From Myxococcota bacterium (GTDB taxonomy: Bacteria; Myxococcota_C; UBA6777), in assembly GCA_023150835.1 (NCBI GenBank), contig JAKLKB010000127.1, positions 1 to 20,091 of the forward strand: DNA of 20,091 nt. The letters are read 5' to 3'. Made by a program: the position numbers and the translations under genes. Below are positions 1-8,680 of the stretch, piece after piece (the first letter of the stretch is position 1; the number at the start of each line of letters is the position of its first letter). The notes under the pieces were generated by a model. The model ran no database searches and had not been told where the DNA came from. It saw only the letters and a program-made list of their open reading frames with translations.

Positions 1-112
1 CGTCAAAAGCGTATCCATAAGCGTCGATGCGGTTTGTTGTAAACGCCCTGTGATTGGGCAGCCACACCTGTCTGCCCCTACTTTTTCACGTACTTCACGG
101 ACGGAACTCGTA
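1..112 (-). repeat. Degenerate intergenic inverted-repeat element, cut by window edge
   Basis: Read on the minus strand, this stretch follows the same order as the element at 13996-14178: a TACGAGTTCCGTCC end at about 99-112, then GTAGGGGCAGACAGGTGTG, then CTGCCCAATCACAGGGCG and a diverged far end. The terminal repeat is less well conserved than in the other copies, and the left boundary may lie outside the window. Confidence 0.4.
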
Positions 113-115
113 GAA

Positions 116-155
116 ACTGTTTGCTTTGAAAAAAGCAGCCTTCAAAGCGAACAGT
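116..155. other. Strong stem-loop
   Basis: The arm ACTGTTTGCTTTGAA (116-130) pairs with TTCAAAGCGAACAGT (141-155). This gives a 15-pair stem with 14 Watson-Crick pairs and one T:G position, closed by a 10-base loop, AAAAGCAGCC. No T-run follows on either strand, so it does not look like an ordinary intrinsic terminator. It lies between two degenerate repeat elements and about 380 bases upstream of the first gene. It could be part of a small RNA, a leader structure or a repeat; its function is unknown. Confidence 0.6.
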
Positions 156-235
156 CCGGAGCAGAAACCTCGTTACGCAGGGAAAAAACAGTCGTGTTGT
201 CAGCGAAACGAATCGATTGAGTTGGTCCAAGTGCA

Positions 236-285
236 CACCTGTCTGCCCCTACGTTTTGCGATCACACACCCTGCGGATCTCGTAT
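236..285 (-). repeat. Half copy of the intergenic inverted-repeat element
   Basis: Read on the minus strand it begins ATACGAGATCCG (274-285) and continues through GTGTGTGATCGCAAAACG into GTAGGGGCAGACAGGTGTG, closely matching the left end of the element at 13996. No good partner end is visible upstream; the nearest candidate is a weak AAACGAATCG near 206-215. It is probably a truncated copy. Confidence 0.55.
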
Positions 286-536
286 AAGCCCTATCATCGC
301 AAGACTTACGCTCCATCCACCGCGACATCTCGAAACTTCTTCGTCTTTCCCTTGGTGCTTTGCTTGATCACCCCTCACCATCACAAGATCTTGCCCCCCT
401 TGTGATGGGGCGCAAAGTGCGGCTATCGTACCCGTGCTTCGCGTCGATTTATCTGCTCCACCCACTGCCAAAGGAGGTTTTCTCAGCCACCATCATTTTT
501 CTTGTTCCACCACCCCCCTTCAAGGAGATTAGCCTG

Positions 537-1751
537 ATGAGTTCGATGCTTCTGTTTTATTTGCTTTCCTTCCTTACGCCACTCAAGCCCGGTTCCCCCG
601 CGCCACCCGCCCAAGTCGTTTACAAACACACCCTCGCAGAGTCCAACGTGATTCTTTCCACGCATCTTCGGCCTTTTGCGGACGGCTTCTTTGATCGCCT
701 CGAAGCCTTCGGCCAAGAAGAATTCATCAAAAACAACCCCGGCTTTTCGCGTGCTTATGCAACCTCCCTCGAACAGATCAAAAAAGCCTTCGATGAATTC
801 TCCCAAAATAGCGGCATCGATCCACTCAAGGATATCCACTTTATGACGCTTTCGATGTACGCCACCGAGCGCAAACCCCACATCCTGATCGCATTGGGCG
901 GCAAATTCAACGAAAAACAATGCGCCATGCTTGCCAAGTGGATGAACCTCCAAGGCCCCACCACCCAACAAAACGGATATACCGTCCACCAAAGCACCAG
1001 CAAATGGCGGCGTCAGGTTTTGGCCCTTTCTCCTGATGGACAGCTTCTTTTTTCTGAGCGAGACACCCTACAAAAATACCTGATCCGCGCCAACGATGGC
1101 CTCGGTCTTGTCGCTCGCATGGCCCAACAACAACGCCCGGGCGACCTCTTTTCTTTTGGATTCGACCCACACAGCGGCGAGATGCCCAAGATCTTCCCCA
1201 AACTCCCCGGCACGATCCGCGATCTGCTCGCAGGATGGAAGACCATCCACCTCAGCACACAGATCCAACAAGCCGACCTCAACGTCTGGACCACCGGCGG
1301 CCAAGCCCTCCGCCGCACCACCTCGTTGATGCGCGGCATCGAAGCCTTCGCCAAAGCAGGCGATCTCAGCGTGCGCGGTATGCTCAATCTGCTCGACGGG
1401 CTCCTCGAAGACGATTCCTCCAAACTACCGCCTTCTCCGTTCGGCGCGATCTTCCAGCACAAAAAAGCACTTCTTCGCATCCTACGCGAGCAATTTGGAA
1501 CCTCCCCCCTCGCCTCCAGCCTCCGCAGCAGCAGCAAAGAAAGCGTCCACCTCACCCTCCAAGGCCGCCTCAGCAGCAACATCGCGATCCTCGTCAGCTT
1601 TGGCGGATTCCCTGCCTTTTTCCTCTTCCGCCAGACCTCACGCAGAGCCATGCGCCCATCCCGCCGATACCCTCGGGCTTATCCAGCCAAACCGCCCACC
1701 GTTCCGCCGCCACACCATACCCCCCACCAACCTCCCCCACCCCTCCGATAA
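537..1751 (+). CDS. Exported protein of unknown function, C-terminally anchored
   Basis: A 404-residue protein. The ATG at 537 is chosen because AAGGAG lies at 522-527, nine bases upstream; the open frame continues further upstream, but without a ribosome site. The N-terminus (MSSMLLFYLLSFLTPL) looks like a short signal peptide or anchor. A second hydrophobic segment lies near residues 347-364 (IAILVSFGGFPAFFLF), followed by an Arg- and then Pro-rich tail of about 40 residues. The central 300 residues look like a soluble mixed alpha/beta domain with no motif I recognise. Its layout and several stretches, such as a GW-K/R-T/S-hH-ST segment followed by an alternating strand and a TRR/RRT segment, are shared with the next gene 28 bases downstream. 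The two are probably co-transcribed diverged duplicates. The location is inferred to be periplasmic or inner-membrane-attached. Function unknown. Confidence 0.8.
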   Translation: MSSMLLFYLLSFLTPLKPGSPAPPAQVVYKHTLAESNVILSTHLRPFADGFFDRLEAFGQEEFIKNNPGFSRAYATSLEQIKKAFDEFSQNSGIDPLKDIHFMTLSMYATERKPHILIALGGKFNEKQCAMLAKWMNLQGPTTQQNGYTVHQSTSKWRRQVLALSPDGQLLFSERDTLQKYLIRANDGLGLVARMAQQQRPGDLFSFGFDPHSGEMPKIFPKLPGTIRDLLAGWKTIHLSTQIQQADLNVWTTGGQALRRTTSLMRGIEAFAKAGDLSVRGMLNLLDGLLEDDSSKLPPSPFGAIFQHKKALLRILREQFGTSPLASSLRSSSKESVHLTLQGRLSSNIAILVSFGGFPAFFLFRQTSRRAMRPSRRYPRAYPAKPPTVPPPHHTPHQPPPPLR

Positions 1752-1779
1752 CCACACACCCTCATAAGGAGAATCCGCC

Positions 1780-2883
1780 ATGTCCATGATATCGCCTTTT
1801 TCGCCCATCATCTTGATGATGCTGTTTTCTCTTTTGGTTCCCGAGCAAGTCAACCAACCCGCCCCACCACCCGCCGAGATGTACCGCTACATCCCCCAAG
1901 GCAGCCAATTCTGCATCAGCTTCCACACCGCCCCCCTTGCCAAAGACTTTTTCCAGCGCCTCCAAAGCCTCGAAAAAAATCCGCTCTTTGCGCTTCTTCC
2001 TCGCAACGAATCGATGCTCCAACATTTCACCAACAAGCTCACCCGCGCTCGCCAACAAATCCAACGAGAAACAGGCAAAGACTTTTTCTCAGAGCTTCGC
2101 TTTGCCACGCTCTGCCTGCGTTTCCAAGGAGGCCGAACCGATCTCGGCGCGTTCCACATCGGTATCCCCTACTCGCTCCAAGAATACACGCGCTTCGCCC
2201 AAAAAAATGCCAACACCGAGATCGCTACCGCACACGGCTTCCACATCGCCGTTCGGCCCCATTCCCGCGAATCCTTGGTACTCACTCCCGAAAATGAACT
2301 CTTGCTTCTCCACAAAGACCACGCACAGGCCCTGATCAAACAAGGCCCTTCTGCCCTCCAAAACCAAGCCATGCAGCGCCTGCTCACACGCCACCACCGC
2401 AGCGAACAACTCGCTGCCTTCGGCCTGATCATGGACAACAACCTCCAACAGATCCTCCAACAAAGCGCGGGCATGGTCACCAACCTATTCCAAGGCTGGC
2501 GCTCGTTTCATGCCAGTACCAGCCTCACCCACCTCAAAGCCCACCTCCACACCACCGACGCAGAAACCACCCGACGTTCCGCACTTTTTCTCAAAGGACT
2601 CCAACAGATGGGCAGCGCCGCTGTCTTGTATGGACAAGGTCTTTTTCACGGATTGACCGGCATCCTCGATATGCCCAACCCCGAACAACGTTCCCCCATG
2701 ATCCGCAAACTTGTTCAAAACAAGCACCTGATCTTTGGCCTGATGCGCACCTACCTCGGCGATCAAAGCGCCCTCCAAACCCGTATCCACACCCGCCCCA
2801 ATCATCTGATCTTTGACGCCCAAGGCCCCCTCAACCGCATCTGGACGCTGCTCGGTTATACCCTTGTCGCTCAAGCCATCTAG
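1780..2883 (+). CDS. Exported protein of unknown function, paralogue of upstream gene
   Basis: A 367-residue protein starting at an ATG eight bases after AAGGAG (1766-1771). The N-terminus (MSMISPFSPIILMMLFSLLVPEQ) is a likely signal peptide followed by a Pro-rich linker. The rest resembles the preceding protein in order and spacing: a short strand, a helix of the type FFQRLQSLEKN, a central strand-rich part, then GWRSFHASTSLTHLKAHLHT. Unlike the upstream protein it has no C-terminal Pro-rich tail, and its final residues (IWTLLGYTLVAQAI) are only mildly hydrophobic. It ends 15 bases before the stop of the convergent mqo gene. I recognise no catalytic motif. An envelope or surface role is inferred only from the export signal. 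Confidence 0.8.
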   Translation: MSMISPFSPIILMMLFSLLVPEQVNQPAPPPAEMYRYIPQGSQFCISFHTAPLAKDFFQRLQSLEKNPLFALLPRNESMLQHFTNKLTRARQQIQRETGKDFFSELRFATLCLRFQGGRTDLGAFHIGIPYSLQEYTRFAQKNANTEIATAHGFHIAVRPHSRESLVLTPENELLLLHKDHAQALIKQGPSALQNQAMQRLLTRHHRSEQLAAFGLIMDNNLQQILQQSAGMVTNLFQGWRSFHASTSLTHLKAHLHTTDAETTRRSALFLKGLQQMGSAAVLYGQGLFHGLTGILDMPNPEQRSPMIRKLVQNKHLIFGLMRTYLGDQSALQTRIHTRPNHLIFDAQGPLNRIWTLLGYTLVAQAI

Positions 2884-2898
2884 CCGCGCCCTCCTCTC

Positions 2899-4506
2899 TC
2901 AAGCCTGTTTGTCGATCTCCAACACGGAGAGATTGCGCTTGCGAACCTCGCGGAAAAGATCGGGATGTGCGTTGAGATCTTGCCCGTAGAACGGAATCAT
3001 CTCACGCAAACGGTCCGTCCATCCGTCCTTTTTGAGACGATCTGCAAAACAGCGCTCCAGCACATCCAACATGATCTGCACCGAAGTCGATGCCCCGGGC
3101 GAAGCCCCCAACAGTCCGGCCAAACTTCCGTCGCGTGCAGCCACCACTTCCGTTCCAAACTCCAGCGTTCCGCCTTTTTCGGGATGAGGCTTGATGATCT
3201 GCACGCGCTTTCCAGCATGCGCAAGCTCCCAATCTTCGGAGCGCACATTCGGAAAGTACCGACGCAACGAAGCCACCCGCGCATCTTGTGATTGCAAGAC
3301 CTCACCCACCAGATACATCGCAAGATCGATCTCACGCAAACCCACCGACAACAGCGCTCGCAAGTTCTGGCTCTCGACACTCATCGGCAGATCCAACAGA
3401 GAGCCTTCATTCAAAAAGCGCGTCGTAAAACCCGCATACGGGCCAAACAACAACATCCGCTTGCCGTCGATCACCCGCGTATCCAAGTGCGGCACAGACA
3501 TCGGCGGTGCGCCGATCGCGGCTTTACCGTAGACTTTAGCGGTGTGCTGTTCGGCAAGTGTGGGATGTTTGCAGATCAGCCACTGACCGCCCACAGGAAA
3601 TCCACCATACCCGACAGCTTCGGGTATCCCGGACTTTTGCAACAGCGGCAACGCTCCGCCTCCCGCACCCAAAAACACAAATCCTGCGTTGATCACTTCG
3701 TAGGTTCCTTTGTCGAGATCCTTGAGCGTCACCAACCACCGTCGATCCGTCTGTTGCACAAGATCCGTCACTTCGCGGCGCAAACGCAGATCAAAGCCCG
3801 TATGTTGTTGCATCGCTTCGGTCATCCGATGCGCCAACGTACCAAAGTCCACATCTGTCCCGTAGCGTACGCGAGTTGCAGCGATCCGCTCTTTTGCAGA
3901 TCGGCCTTCCATCACCAACGGCATCCATCGCCGCAGCACCGCAGGATCTTCGCTGTATTCCATCTCCCCAAACGCCACCGAGTCTTTGAGGGCTTCGTAA
4001 CGCTTGCGCAAAAACGCCACGTCTTCTTCGCCCCAAACAAAGCTGATGTGAGGCACTTGGCGGATAAAGTCGCTTGGTTTGCCCAAGACCCCCTTCTCGA
4101 CAAGATACGACCAGAAAGACAAACTCGCCTCAAAAGAAGCGTTGATCTTAAAGGCTTTGCTTGCATTGACGCTCCCGTCTTTTTCTTGGGGCGTGTAGTT
4201 TAATTCGCAATAAGCTGCATGACCTGTTCCCGCATTGTTCAGCGCATCTGTACTTTCGACTGCGATATCGCCCAAGCGTTCGACCATACAGATCCGCATC
4301 GAGGGATCGATCTGCTGCAAGATCATCCCCAGCGTCGTACTCATCGCCCCCGCGCCCACCAACAACACATCAACCTTTTCGCTGGGGATCGTGACAGACT
4401 CAGGGGGCAAAGCATCCCGCCAACGCCGCCGCTGAAAACGGGTCAAAAACCACAGCGCCCCCACGCCCAACACCACGATCCCAACAATCCACCCGATCAA
4501 GCCCAT
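2899..4506 (-). CDS. mqo: Malate:quinone oxidoreductase
   Basis: A 535-residue FAD-dependent enzyme that oxidises malate to oxaloacetate and passes electrons to the quinone pool, a membrane-side alternative to NAD-linked malate dehydrogenase in the TCA cycle. The FAD-binding turn VDVLLVGAGAMSTTLG is at about residues 45-60. The family signatures NNAGTGHAAYCELNYTP (about 90-106) and LLGASPGAST near the C-terminus are clear, and the length fits the family. The N-terminus carries a transmembrane segment (GLIGWIVGIVVLGVGALWFL) followed by an Arg cluster, implying a cytoplasmic domain anchored to the inner membrane. The ATG at 4506 is preferred over a TTG at 4521, because the TTG overlaps the GGAGG ribosome site that serves the ATG. 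The gene appears monocistronic; the next gene downstream is convergent. Confidence 0.97.
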   Translation of the reverse strand: MGLIGWIVGIVVLGVGALWFLTRFQRRRWRDALPPESVTIPSEKVDVLLVGAGAMSTTLGMILQQIDPSMRICMVERLGDIAVESTDALNNAGTGHAAYCELNYTPQEKDGSVNASKAFKINASFEASLSFWSYLVEKGVLGKPSDFIRQVPHISFVWGEEDVAFLRKRYEALKDSVAFGEMEYSEDPAVLRRWMPLVMEGRSAKERIAATRVRYGTDVDFGTLAHRMTEAMQQHTGFDLRLRREVTDLVQQTDRRWLVTLKDLDKGTYEVINAGFVFLGAGGGALPLLQKSGIPEAVGYGGFPVGGQWLICKHPTLAEQHTAKVYGKAAIGAPPMSVPHLDTRVIDGKRMLLFGPYAGFTTRFLNEGSLLDLPMSVESQNLRALLSVGLREIDLAMYLVGEVLQSQDARVASLRRYFPNVRSEDWELAHAGKRVQIIKPHPEKGGTLEFGTEVVAARDGSLAGLLGASPGASTSVQIMLDVLERCFADRLKKDGWTDRLREMIPFYGQDLNAHPDLFREVRKRNLSVLEIDKQA

Positions 4507-4514
4507 CGCAAACG

Positions 4515-4519
4515 CCTCC
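4515..4519 (-). promoter_or_regulatory. Ribosome binding site deciding the mqo start
   Basis: GGAGG on the minus strand, eight bases before the ATG at 4504-4506. A possible TTG start at 4519-4521 overlaps this site, so the ATG is the better choice. Confidence 0.75.
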
Positions 4520-4603
4520 AAGCAACAAGGGATACACAGCCCCGACCGCTGCGCAAAAGATATCTTGCCTCTCTACGCCCAAAACACTGCTTTGCCAAGA
4601 GAC

Positions 4604-7600
4604 CTAGCGCGTCACCCAAAACGAAGTGGCCGTATCCGCGCCTAGATCGATCTCCAAATACCCTGATGCCGAGGCCGACCAAGGCGTGTGACTCGCTGGA
4701 ACAAGCCCTTTCCACTCGTTGCCTGCGACACCATACACCAGATGCCCTGCAAGCCGTATCCGCGTGGGATCTCCAAGCTGTGATCGATGAATTCGACACG
4801 CGAGGGTGTGTCGATCTGCTGCACGCCAGATCTCTCGGCCCTCTTTCAACCGCTGCTGTAACGCCCAACCATTCGCCTCTTTTCGCCAAACCCCGTTCCA
4901 CGGACCAAATCCGTCTTGGTTGTCGGCTTTGTAGCGCACCCCGATCAGATGCGTCGGTGTAAAGGGCAGTTGCGCGATCTGCTGCAAGTAGCTCATCCCT
5001 GTGCTTGCCTGCGCCGCCGAAGTGGTGCCTTGGAGGGACTCGATATAAAGCATATAAGCCCGAAGATCCGCCTCAAAGCCTTGGTTGACCACCGCGATAT
5101 ACAGCCACTCCGCGTCCCACGTCAGCGCAAAACGCTCCCATACCGCCAACGCAGCCCCTACACTCACCGCTTGCGTGGTGGGGAATTTGTCGTAGTCGCT
5201 CTTTCCATCCAAAGCGATCAGACGGCCCGTCGAGTCGGGCTGCCACGCCGCTTGCTTCGGAAACATCCGCACACCCACGAGCTCCACACGATTCCAAGGC
5301 AGCGCCCCACCACCCACACCGCTGTAGATCGAAAAGTGTTCCAAAAAGCTCATATTGTGCAACGTGTTGGGCGCTTCATCCACACGGACGCGATAGGTTT
5401 GACGCGCATCCAGATCCACCAAAAAGCCCGTAGAGGCCGATACATCCGTTTGTTCCGAATGAGGCATCGCAACCCAACGGATCGCGATCGGTGTTGCAGA
5501 GGACGAAGCAAAGATCTGCACGCGCTTCACCACCGCTGTAATGCCCGTGTTTCTCGATCCGTGTGGATTGCGATACAACAGATCGACGTGATAACGCCCT
5601 GTACCCCGAACGCGGATCGCTCGCGATTCAAGAAGATGATCGCGATCTCCCCATTCCACAAACGCTGCACCACCCGCATGATCCGCCCACTTTCCACCCC
5701 GATGCTCAAAGCGCCACGCATCGACGATCTGTTCACGCGCTTCGCCTTCTCCTTTCCAACAACGCGGCAACGCTCGATGCGACCGATGCCCGCTACTCAA
5801 AAAGATCAGCTCCGCGCTGTAGCAATAACCGATATCTCCATCGGGTTTGGCTGTGCTGTCCACATAACGCCCGGGCTGGATCTGTGTGGCGATCCGCCGA
5901 CCATCGCGATAAAGATCCACCACCACGCCCGTTTCTCCCGCAGCATCGACATCGACCGCCAAACCTCCCCCCCCTTTTTGCAACCCCGTGATCGTGGGCT
6001 CTTTTGGACTCCATAACGCCCGATAATCGCCCGTATCTCGCACGATCTTCAACGGCTTGGCCGCTTCCCCTTGATCGCGCAACCACACCGACACCACCGA
6101 ACGTCCTTGCCATCGGCTCGCCGCGATCACCGCTTGCGGATCCGCGATCACTTGGCCATTGAGCATCATCCGATCGATCCCGTACGCACCGGATCCCCCC
6201 GCCTGCGTCGGCAGATGCACTTCGATATCCACCTTCCCACCTTGGTAAGGCATCCCTTCCAAACGCACCACGCCTTGCAACCAGCCCTCCCGATGCAACG
6301 CCGCAGGGATCAACGGACGGATACGCAGCCCGCCCGACTGCACTTCCCATCCCATCAGGCTTTCCGCTACCGACGAGACGTATCCCGCCACCGACCACAA
6401 CTGACGGCGTGAGTTCACCACCGGCCCCGAATACGCCCCATCTGCCGCAGAATTCTTGCCCGTCATCCATTCGAGATTTTCCATATTCGAAAGATTCAAC
6501 GCCGCTGCGCGCACCAACGAACGTATGCTATGCGCAAGGCTCTCTGCATGACCCACTCGACGCGCTGCTTGCGCCCAATACGCCGTCACAAACGGCCAGA
6601 TCGCTCGGTTGTGATAGATCGGGATCAACGGCTGCTGCGGCCAATACACAGGCGGCCCCATCGGTGACGCAGGATACGAAGACACCGCTTGCAGCGCTTC
6701 GGCTCCCTGCACCACCCCCTCCAAGATCGCCAAGGATTGCCCGAGCAGATCGAACTTTGCAACAGGCGCATCCTCTAGCAACGTCGTCTTCATCGTGCTG
6801 TGCATCCCCCAACCCGACAAGTAAAAAGCCGAATGGATCGTCGTTTTCAACGACTGCGCCCACGCTTGATAACGCGCCGCATCTGCCGTCTGTTGCAACG
6901 CTCCCGCGACTTCTGCTGCCCATCCCAACAAGATCAGATGCGCCACGTTGGTCGACAGCGTCTTGGACATCGCGATATGTTCCAAACGCTCCTTGACCCA
7001 CGCAGGATAAGTCTGTTCGCGCCAATCCAAAAACGACTGCTCTCCCCGATACAAACCATCCGACGCATCAAAGATCATCTCGCGATCTTGGGCGATCGTC
7101 CCCGTCAATGCGGGATACACCGCACGCAAGAAACGATCGCGCTGTGTCGGCGACAACGCCCAAGACAACTTGCGCCCCGCCAACGCCCAGATCACCCGAT
7201 CGCTGGAGATCGGCCACGCACCGCCTGTTCCTGTATCTTGAACGATCTGTGTTCCCGCAGAAGCCCCACCCACCGAGGCTTTCCACGATGACAACTTAAA
7301 CATCAAGGTATTCTCTGCGCGCACAGGGTCCATCCACGCGAGCGCAAGATCGACGGCATACGCTGTGTCGCGTGTCCACGCCCACGTCCACTTTGCACCC
7401 GTTTGAAAGCAGGCACAATTCACGGGCTTCCCTTGATTAAATCCCCCCTCAAACACCGATTGTACGCTGTTTTGATGAGCTTCCTCGATCGCCATCGCCC
7501 ACAACGCATCAAACAACAGATTTCCCGAACGAAGGCGCGGAGCATCGGGCCTTTCGGAAAAGCTGATCTGTTTACTCGCGGGTTCGTTGTCGCGCAGAGC

Positions 7601-8062
7601 ATGGGTGGTCGACATCGTGTAGCGCCTTGTCCCATCGGCTTGTGTCACACAACTCACCGTCACCGTATCGTTCTCAAACGCCGTCTGCACAGGCCCTTTT
7701 GTACACAGATCGTTTGGTGTCACATCGGGCCTCTCTTCTTGCGTTACGTCGGGCCTCTCTTCCTGCGTTGCATCGGGCCTCTCCGCCACTCCTTCGACCT
7801 GCCCTGCATCTCCTTCGATGCTTTGCTCCGCGCTGCTTTCGGCGGAAAGATCCGACAGCGGCTCCGTTCCCACCGCCTCTTGCGAGGACTCACGCCGCTC
7901 CTGATCTGCTTTTTCGTTCGATGCCTCTGGCGCTTGCTCGCCGGCAGACTCCCCGACCACTTCTTGTTGTCGCTCGATACTTGGCTCTGTTGTCGGCCCG
8001 ACAGGATCACAGCACCACAAAGACAAACACAACACACCCAACCAGCACCACCTCGCCCTCAT
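4604..8062 (-). CDS. Large secreted six-hairpin glycosidase-like lipoprotein
   Basis: A 1152-residue protein. The ATG at 8062 is chosen for GGAGG seven bases upstream (8070-8074) and because a basic-hydrophobic export signal (MRARWCWLGVLCLSLWCC) starts there. Cys17/Cys18 could be lipidated, although the residues before them are not a classical lipobox. Residues ~20-120 form an acidic, Glu/Ser/Asp-rich stalk containing ERPDATQE/ERPDVTQE repeats. Residues ~180-590 look like an (alpha/alpha)6 six-hairpin glycosidase domain: WTWAWTRDTAYAVDLALAW (~225), SDGLYRGEQSFLDW (~334), NRAIWPFVTAYW (~485) and SRRQLWSVAGY (~551). Acidic residues in the DGLYRGEQSFLDW stretch are candidate catalytic groups. 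The remainder is beta-rich; its last ~200 residues (DGKSDYDKFPT followed by ALTWDAEWLYIAVV) resemble a family 9-type carbohydrate-binding module. The likely role is polysaccharide processing at the cell surface. The substrate is unknown, and the glycosidase call rests on motif memory only. Confidence 0.75.
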   Translation of the reverse strand: MRARWCWLGVLCLSLWCCDPVGPTTEPSIERQQEVVGESAGEQAPEASNEKADQERRESSQEAVGTEPLSDLSAESSAEQSIEGDAGQVEGVAERPDATQEERPDVTQEERPDVTPNDLCTKGPVQTAFENDTVTVSCVTQADGTRRYTMSTTHALRDNEPASKQISFSERPDAPRLRSGNLLFDALWAMAIEEAHQNSVQSVFEGGFNQGKPVNCACFQTGAKWTWAWTRDTAYAVDLALAWMDPVRAENTLMFKLSSWKASVGGASAGTQIVQDTGTGGAWPISSDRVIWALAGRKLSWALSPTQRDRFLRAVYPALTGTIAQDREMIFDASDGLYRGEQSFLDWREQTYPAWVKERLEHIAMSKTLSTNVAHLILLGWAAEVAGALQQTADAARYQAWAQSLKTTIHSAFYLSGWGMHSTMKTTLLEDAPVAKFDLLGQSLAILEGVVQGAEALQAVSSYPASPMGPPVYWPQQPLIPIYHNRAIWPFVTAYWAQAARRVGHAESLAHSIRSLVRAAALNLSNMENLEWMTGKNSAADGAYSGPVVNSRRQLWSVAGYVSSVAESLMGWEVQSGGLRIRPLIPAALHREGWLQGVVRLEGMPYQGGKVDIEVHLPTQAGGSGAYGIDRMMLNGQVIADPQAVIAASRWQGRSVVSVWLRDQGEAAKPLKIVRDTGDYRALWSPKEPTITGLQKGGGGLAVDVDAAGETGVVVDLYRDGRRIATQIQPGRYVDSTAKPDGDIGYCYSAELIFLSSGHRSHRALPRCWKGEGEAREQIVDAWRFEHRGGKWADHAGGAAFVEWGDRDHLLESRAIRVRGTGRYHVDLLYRNPHGSRNTGITAVVKRVQIFASSSATPIAIRWVAMPHSEQTDVSASTGFLVDLDARQTYRVRVDEAPNTLHNMSFLEHFSIYSGVGGGALPWNRVELVGVRMFPKQAAWQPDSTGRLIALDGKSDYDKFPTTQAVSVGAALAVWERFALTWDAEWLYIAVVNQGFEADLRAYMLYIESLQGTTSAAQASTGMSYLQQIAQLPFTPTHLIGVRYKADNQDGFGPWNGVWRKEANGWALQQRLKEGREIWRAADRHTLACRIHRSQLGDPTRIRLAGHLVYGVAGNEWKGLVPASHTPWSASASGYLEIDLGADTATSFWVTR
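7722..7787 (-). repeat. 24-bp in-frame repeats in the lipoprotein stalk
   Basis: Two 24-base units (7722-7745 and 7746-7769), differing at only two positions, are followed by a partial third (7770-7787). They encode the repeated residues ERPD-A/V-TQE. The repeats lie in the acidic linker between the export signal and the catalytic domain, a place where length variation would be tolerated. Confidence 0.85.
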
Positions 8063-8174
8063 CCCAAATCCTCCGCACTTCAATCGGGGTGGATCAAAAA
8101 CCCCGCATTCGCGACGCTTCAAGCGGCAGCGCTATCGGTTTGAAAAACCGTTATTCGCTCCGACGATACGGGGT

Positions 8175-8218
8175 CAAGGGAGCCGCGCTCCCTTGTGGGG
8201 CGTGGGGCAAAGCCCCAC
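8175..8218. repeat. Pair of adjacent hairpins in the intergenic gap
   Basis: CAAGGGAGC (8175-8183) and GCTCCCTTG (8187-8195) form a nine-pair stem with a three-base loop. GTGGGGC (8202-8208) and GCCCCAC (8212-8218) form a seven-pair stem. They lie between the small gene ending at 8244 and the lipoprotein gene starting at 8062. Neither is followed by a T-run, so they look more like extragenic palindromes than terminators, although they could lower read-through or stabilise mRNA. Confidence 0.6.
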
Positions 8219-8243
8219 TGCATCGACCCAAATCCTCCTCGCT

Positions 8244-8537
8244 TCAAAACAACACATCCCACGCCTCTTGCGCCCCCGCCAACAGCCCCAATCCACCGCG
8301 TGATGGGCGCGCACAAGGACGGCTGCTCGAAGCATCCGCCATCCCCGATGCCATCGGAGAAAAGTATACCACCGCTTCGCAATGCAGCCGCCCCTCCGAA
8401 AGATGGCGAACAAACAACGCCATCCCCTCGGGCCGCCCACGCTGTTCATAGACCACCGCAAACTGCGACCGCAAGGCGTCTAACGCCTCCATCGCCATCG
8501 TCGATTCTCCTAGATCCATCCGATACCAATGCTCCAC
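8244..8537 (-). CDS. Small protein of unknown function (97 residues)
   Basis: A short gene starting with GTG (8535-8537), six bases after AAAAGGAG. This strong ribosome site is the main reason to believe it. Codon use is like the neighbours, with a G/C-rich third position. The protein begins with a possible helix-strand pattern (MEALDALRSQFAVVYEQRGRPEGMALFVRHL), followed by a strand (LHCEAVVYFS), a Ser/Arg/Cys-rich turn and a final helix (GLGLLAGAQEAWDVLF). No signal peptide or membrane segment is seen. It is upstream of, and co-directional with, the large lipoprotein gene, separated by 181 bases containing two hairpins, so an operon is possible but uncertain. I do not recognise the family. 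An internal ATG at residue 7 is an alternative start. Confidence 0.65.
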   Translation of the reverse strand: MEHWYRMDLGESTMAMEALDALRSQFAVVYEQRGRPEGMALFVRHLSEGRLHCEAVVYFSPMASGMADASSSRPCARPSRGGLGLLAGAQEAWDVLF

Positions 8538-8572
8538 GTCGCGCTCCTTTTGGTCGAAGACCTCGCAGTAGC

Positions 8573-8680
8573 ACGAAATCCGCCCGTTGTGTGATCGTAA
8601 AGATGTAGCAGCTCACTTTGGCTGCCCTATAATCGGGCTTCTACGCACTCTCCGTTGTGTACGCATCGCTCGGATTTCGT
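8573..8680. repeat. Intergenic inverted-repeat (MITE-like) element
   Basis: A perfect 10-base terminal inverted repeat, ACGAAATCCG (8573-8582) and CGGATTTCGT (8671-8680), encloses about 108 bases. The left interior (GTGTGATCGTAAAGATGTAG) matches the copies at 13996 and 19920. The interior has short hairpins, including GCCC-TATAATC-GGGC (8625-8639). No coding capacity is present. The family relationship is seen directly; calling it a MITE or mobile is inference. Confidence 0.7.

Larger units (their letters stand above)
1..536. other. Non-coding, repeat-bearing gap
   Basis: No convincing gene was found in these 536 bases; the short open frames lack ribosome sites and overlap repeats. The stretch holds two degenerate copies of the intergenic inverted-repeat element seen elsewhere in the window, around 1-112 and 236-285, each with a CTGTCTGCCCCTAC core. 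It also holds a strong stem-loop at 116-155. The last 170 bases should carry the promoter and leader of the exported-protein gene starting at 537, but no clear -35/-10 pair could be identified. Confidence 0.6.

Noticed and set aside
3292-4203. 303-codon plus-strand open frame opposite mqo
   Set aside because: The minus strand encodes a clear malate:quinone oxidoreductase; this frame is a His/Arg/Gln-rich shadow.
4916-6016. 366-codon plus-strand open frame opposite the lipoprotein gene
   Set aside because: Shadow of the well-supported minus-strand gene, with no recognisable motif.
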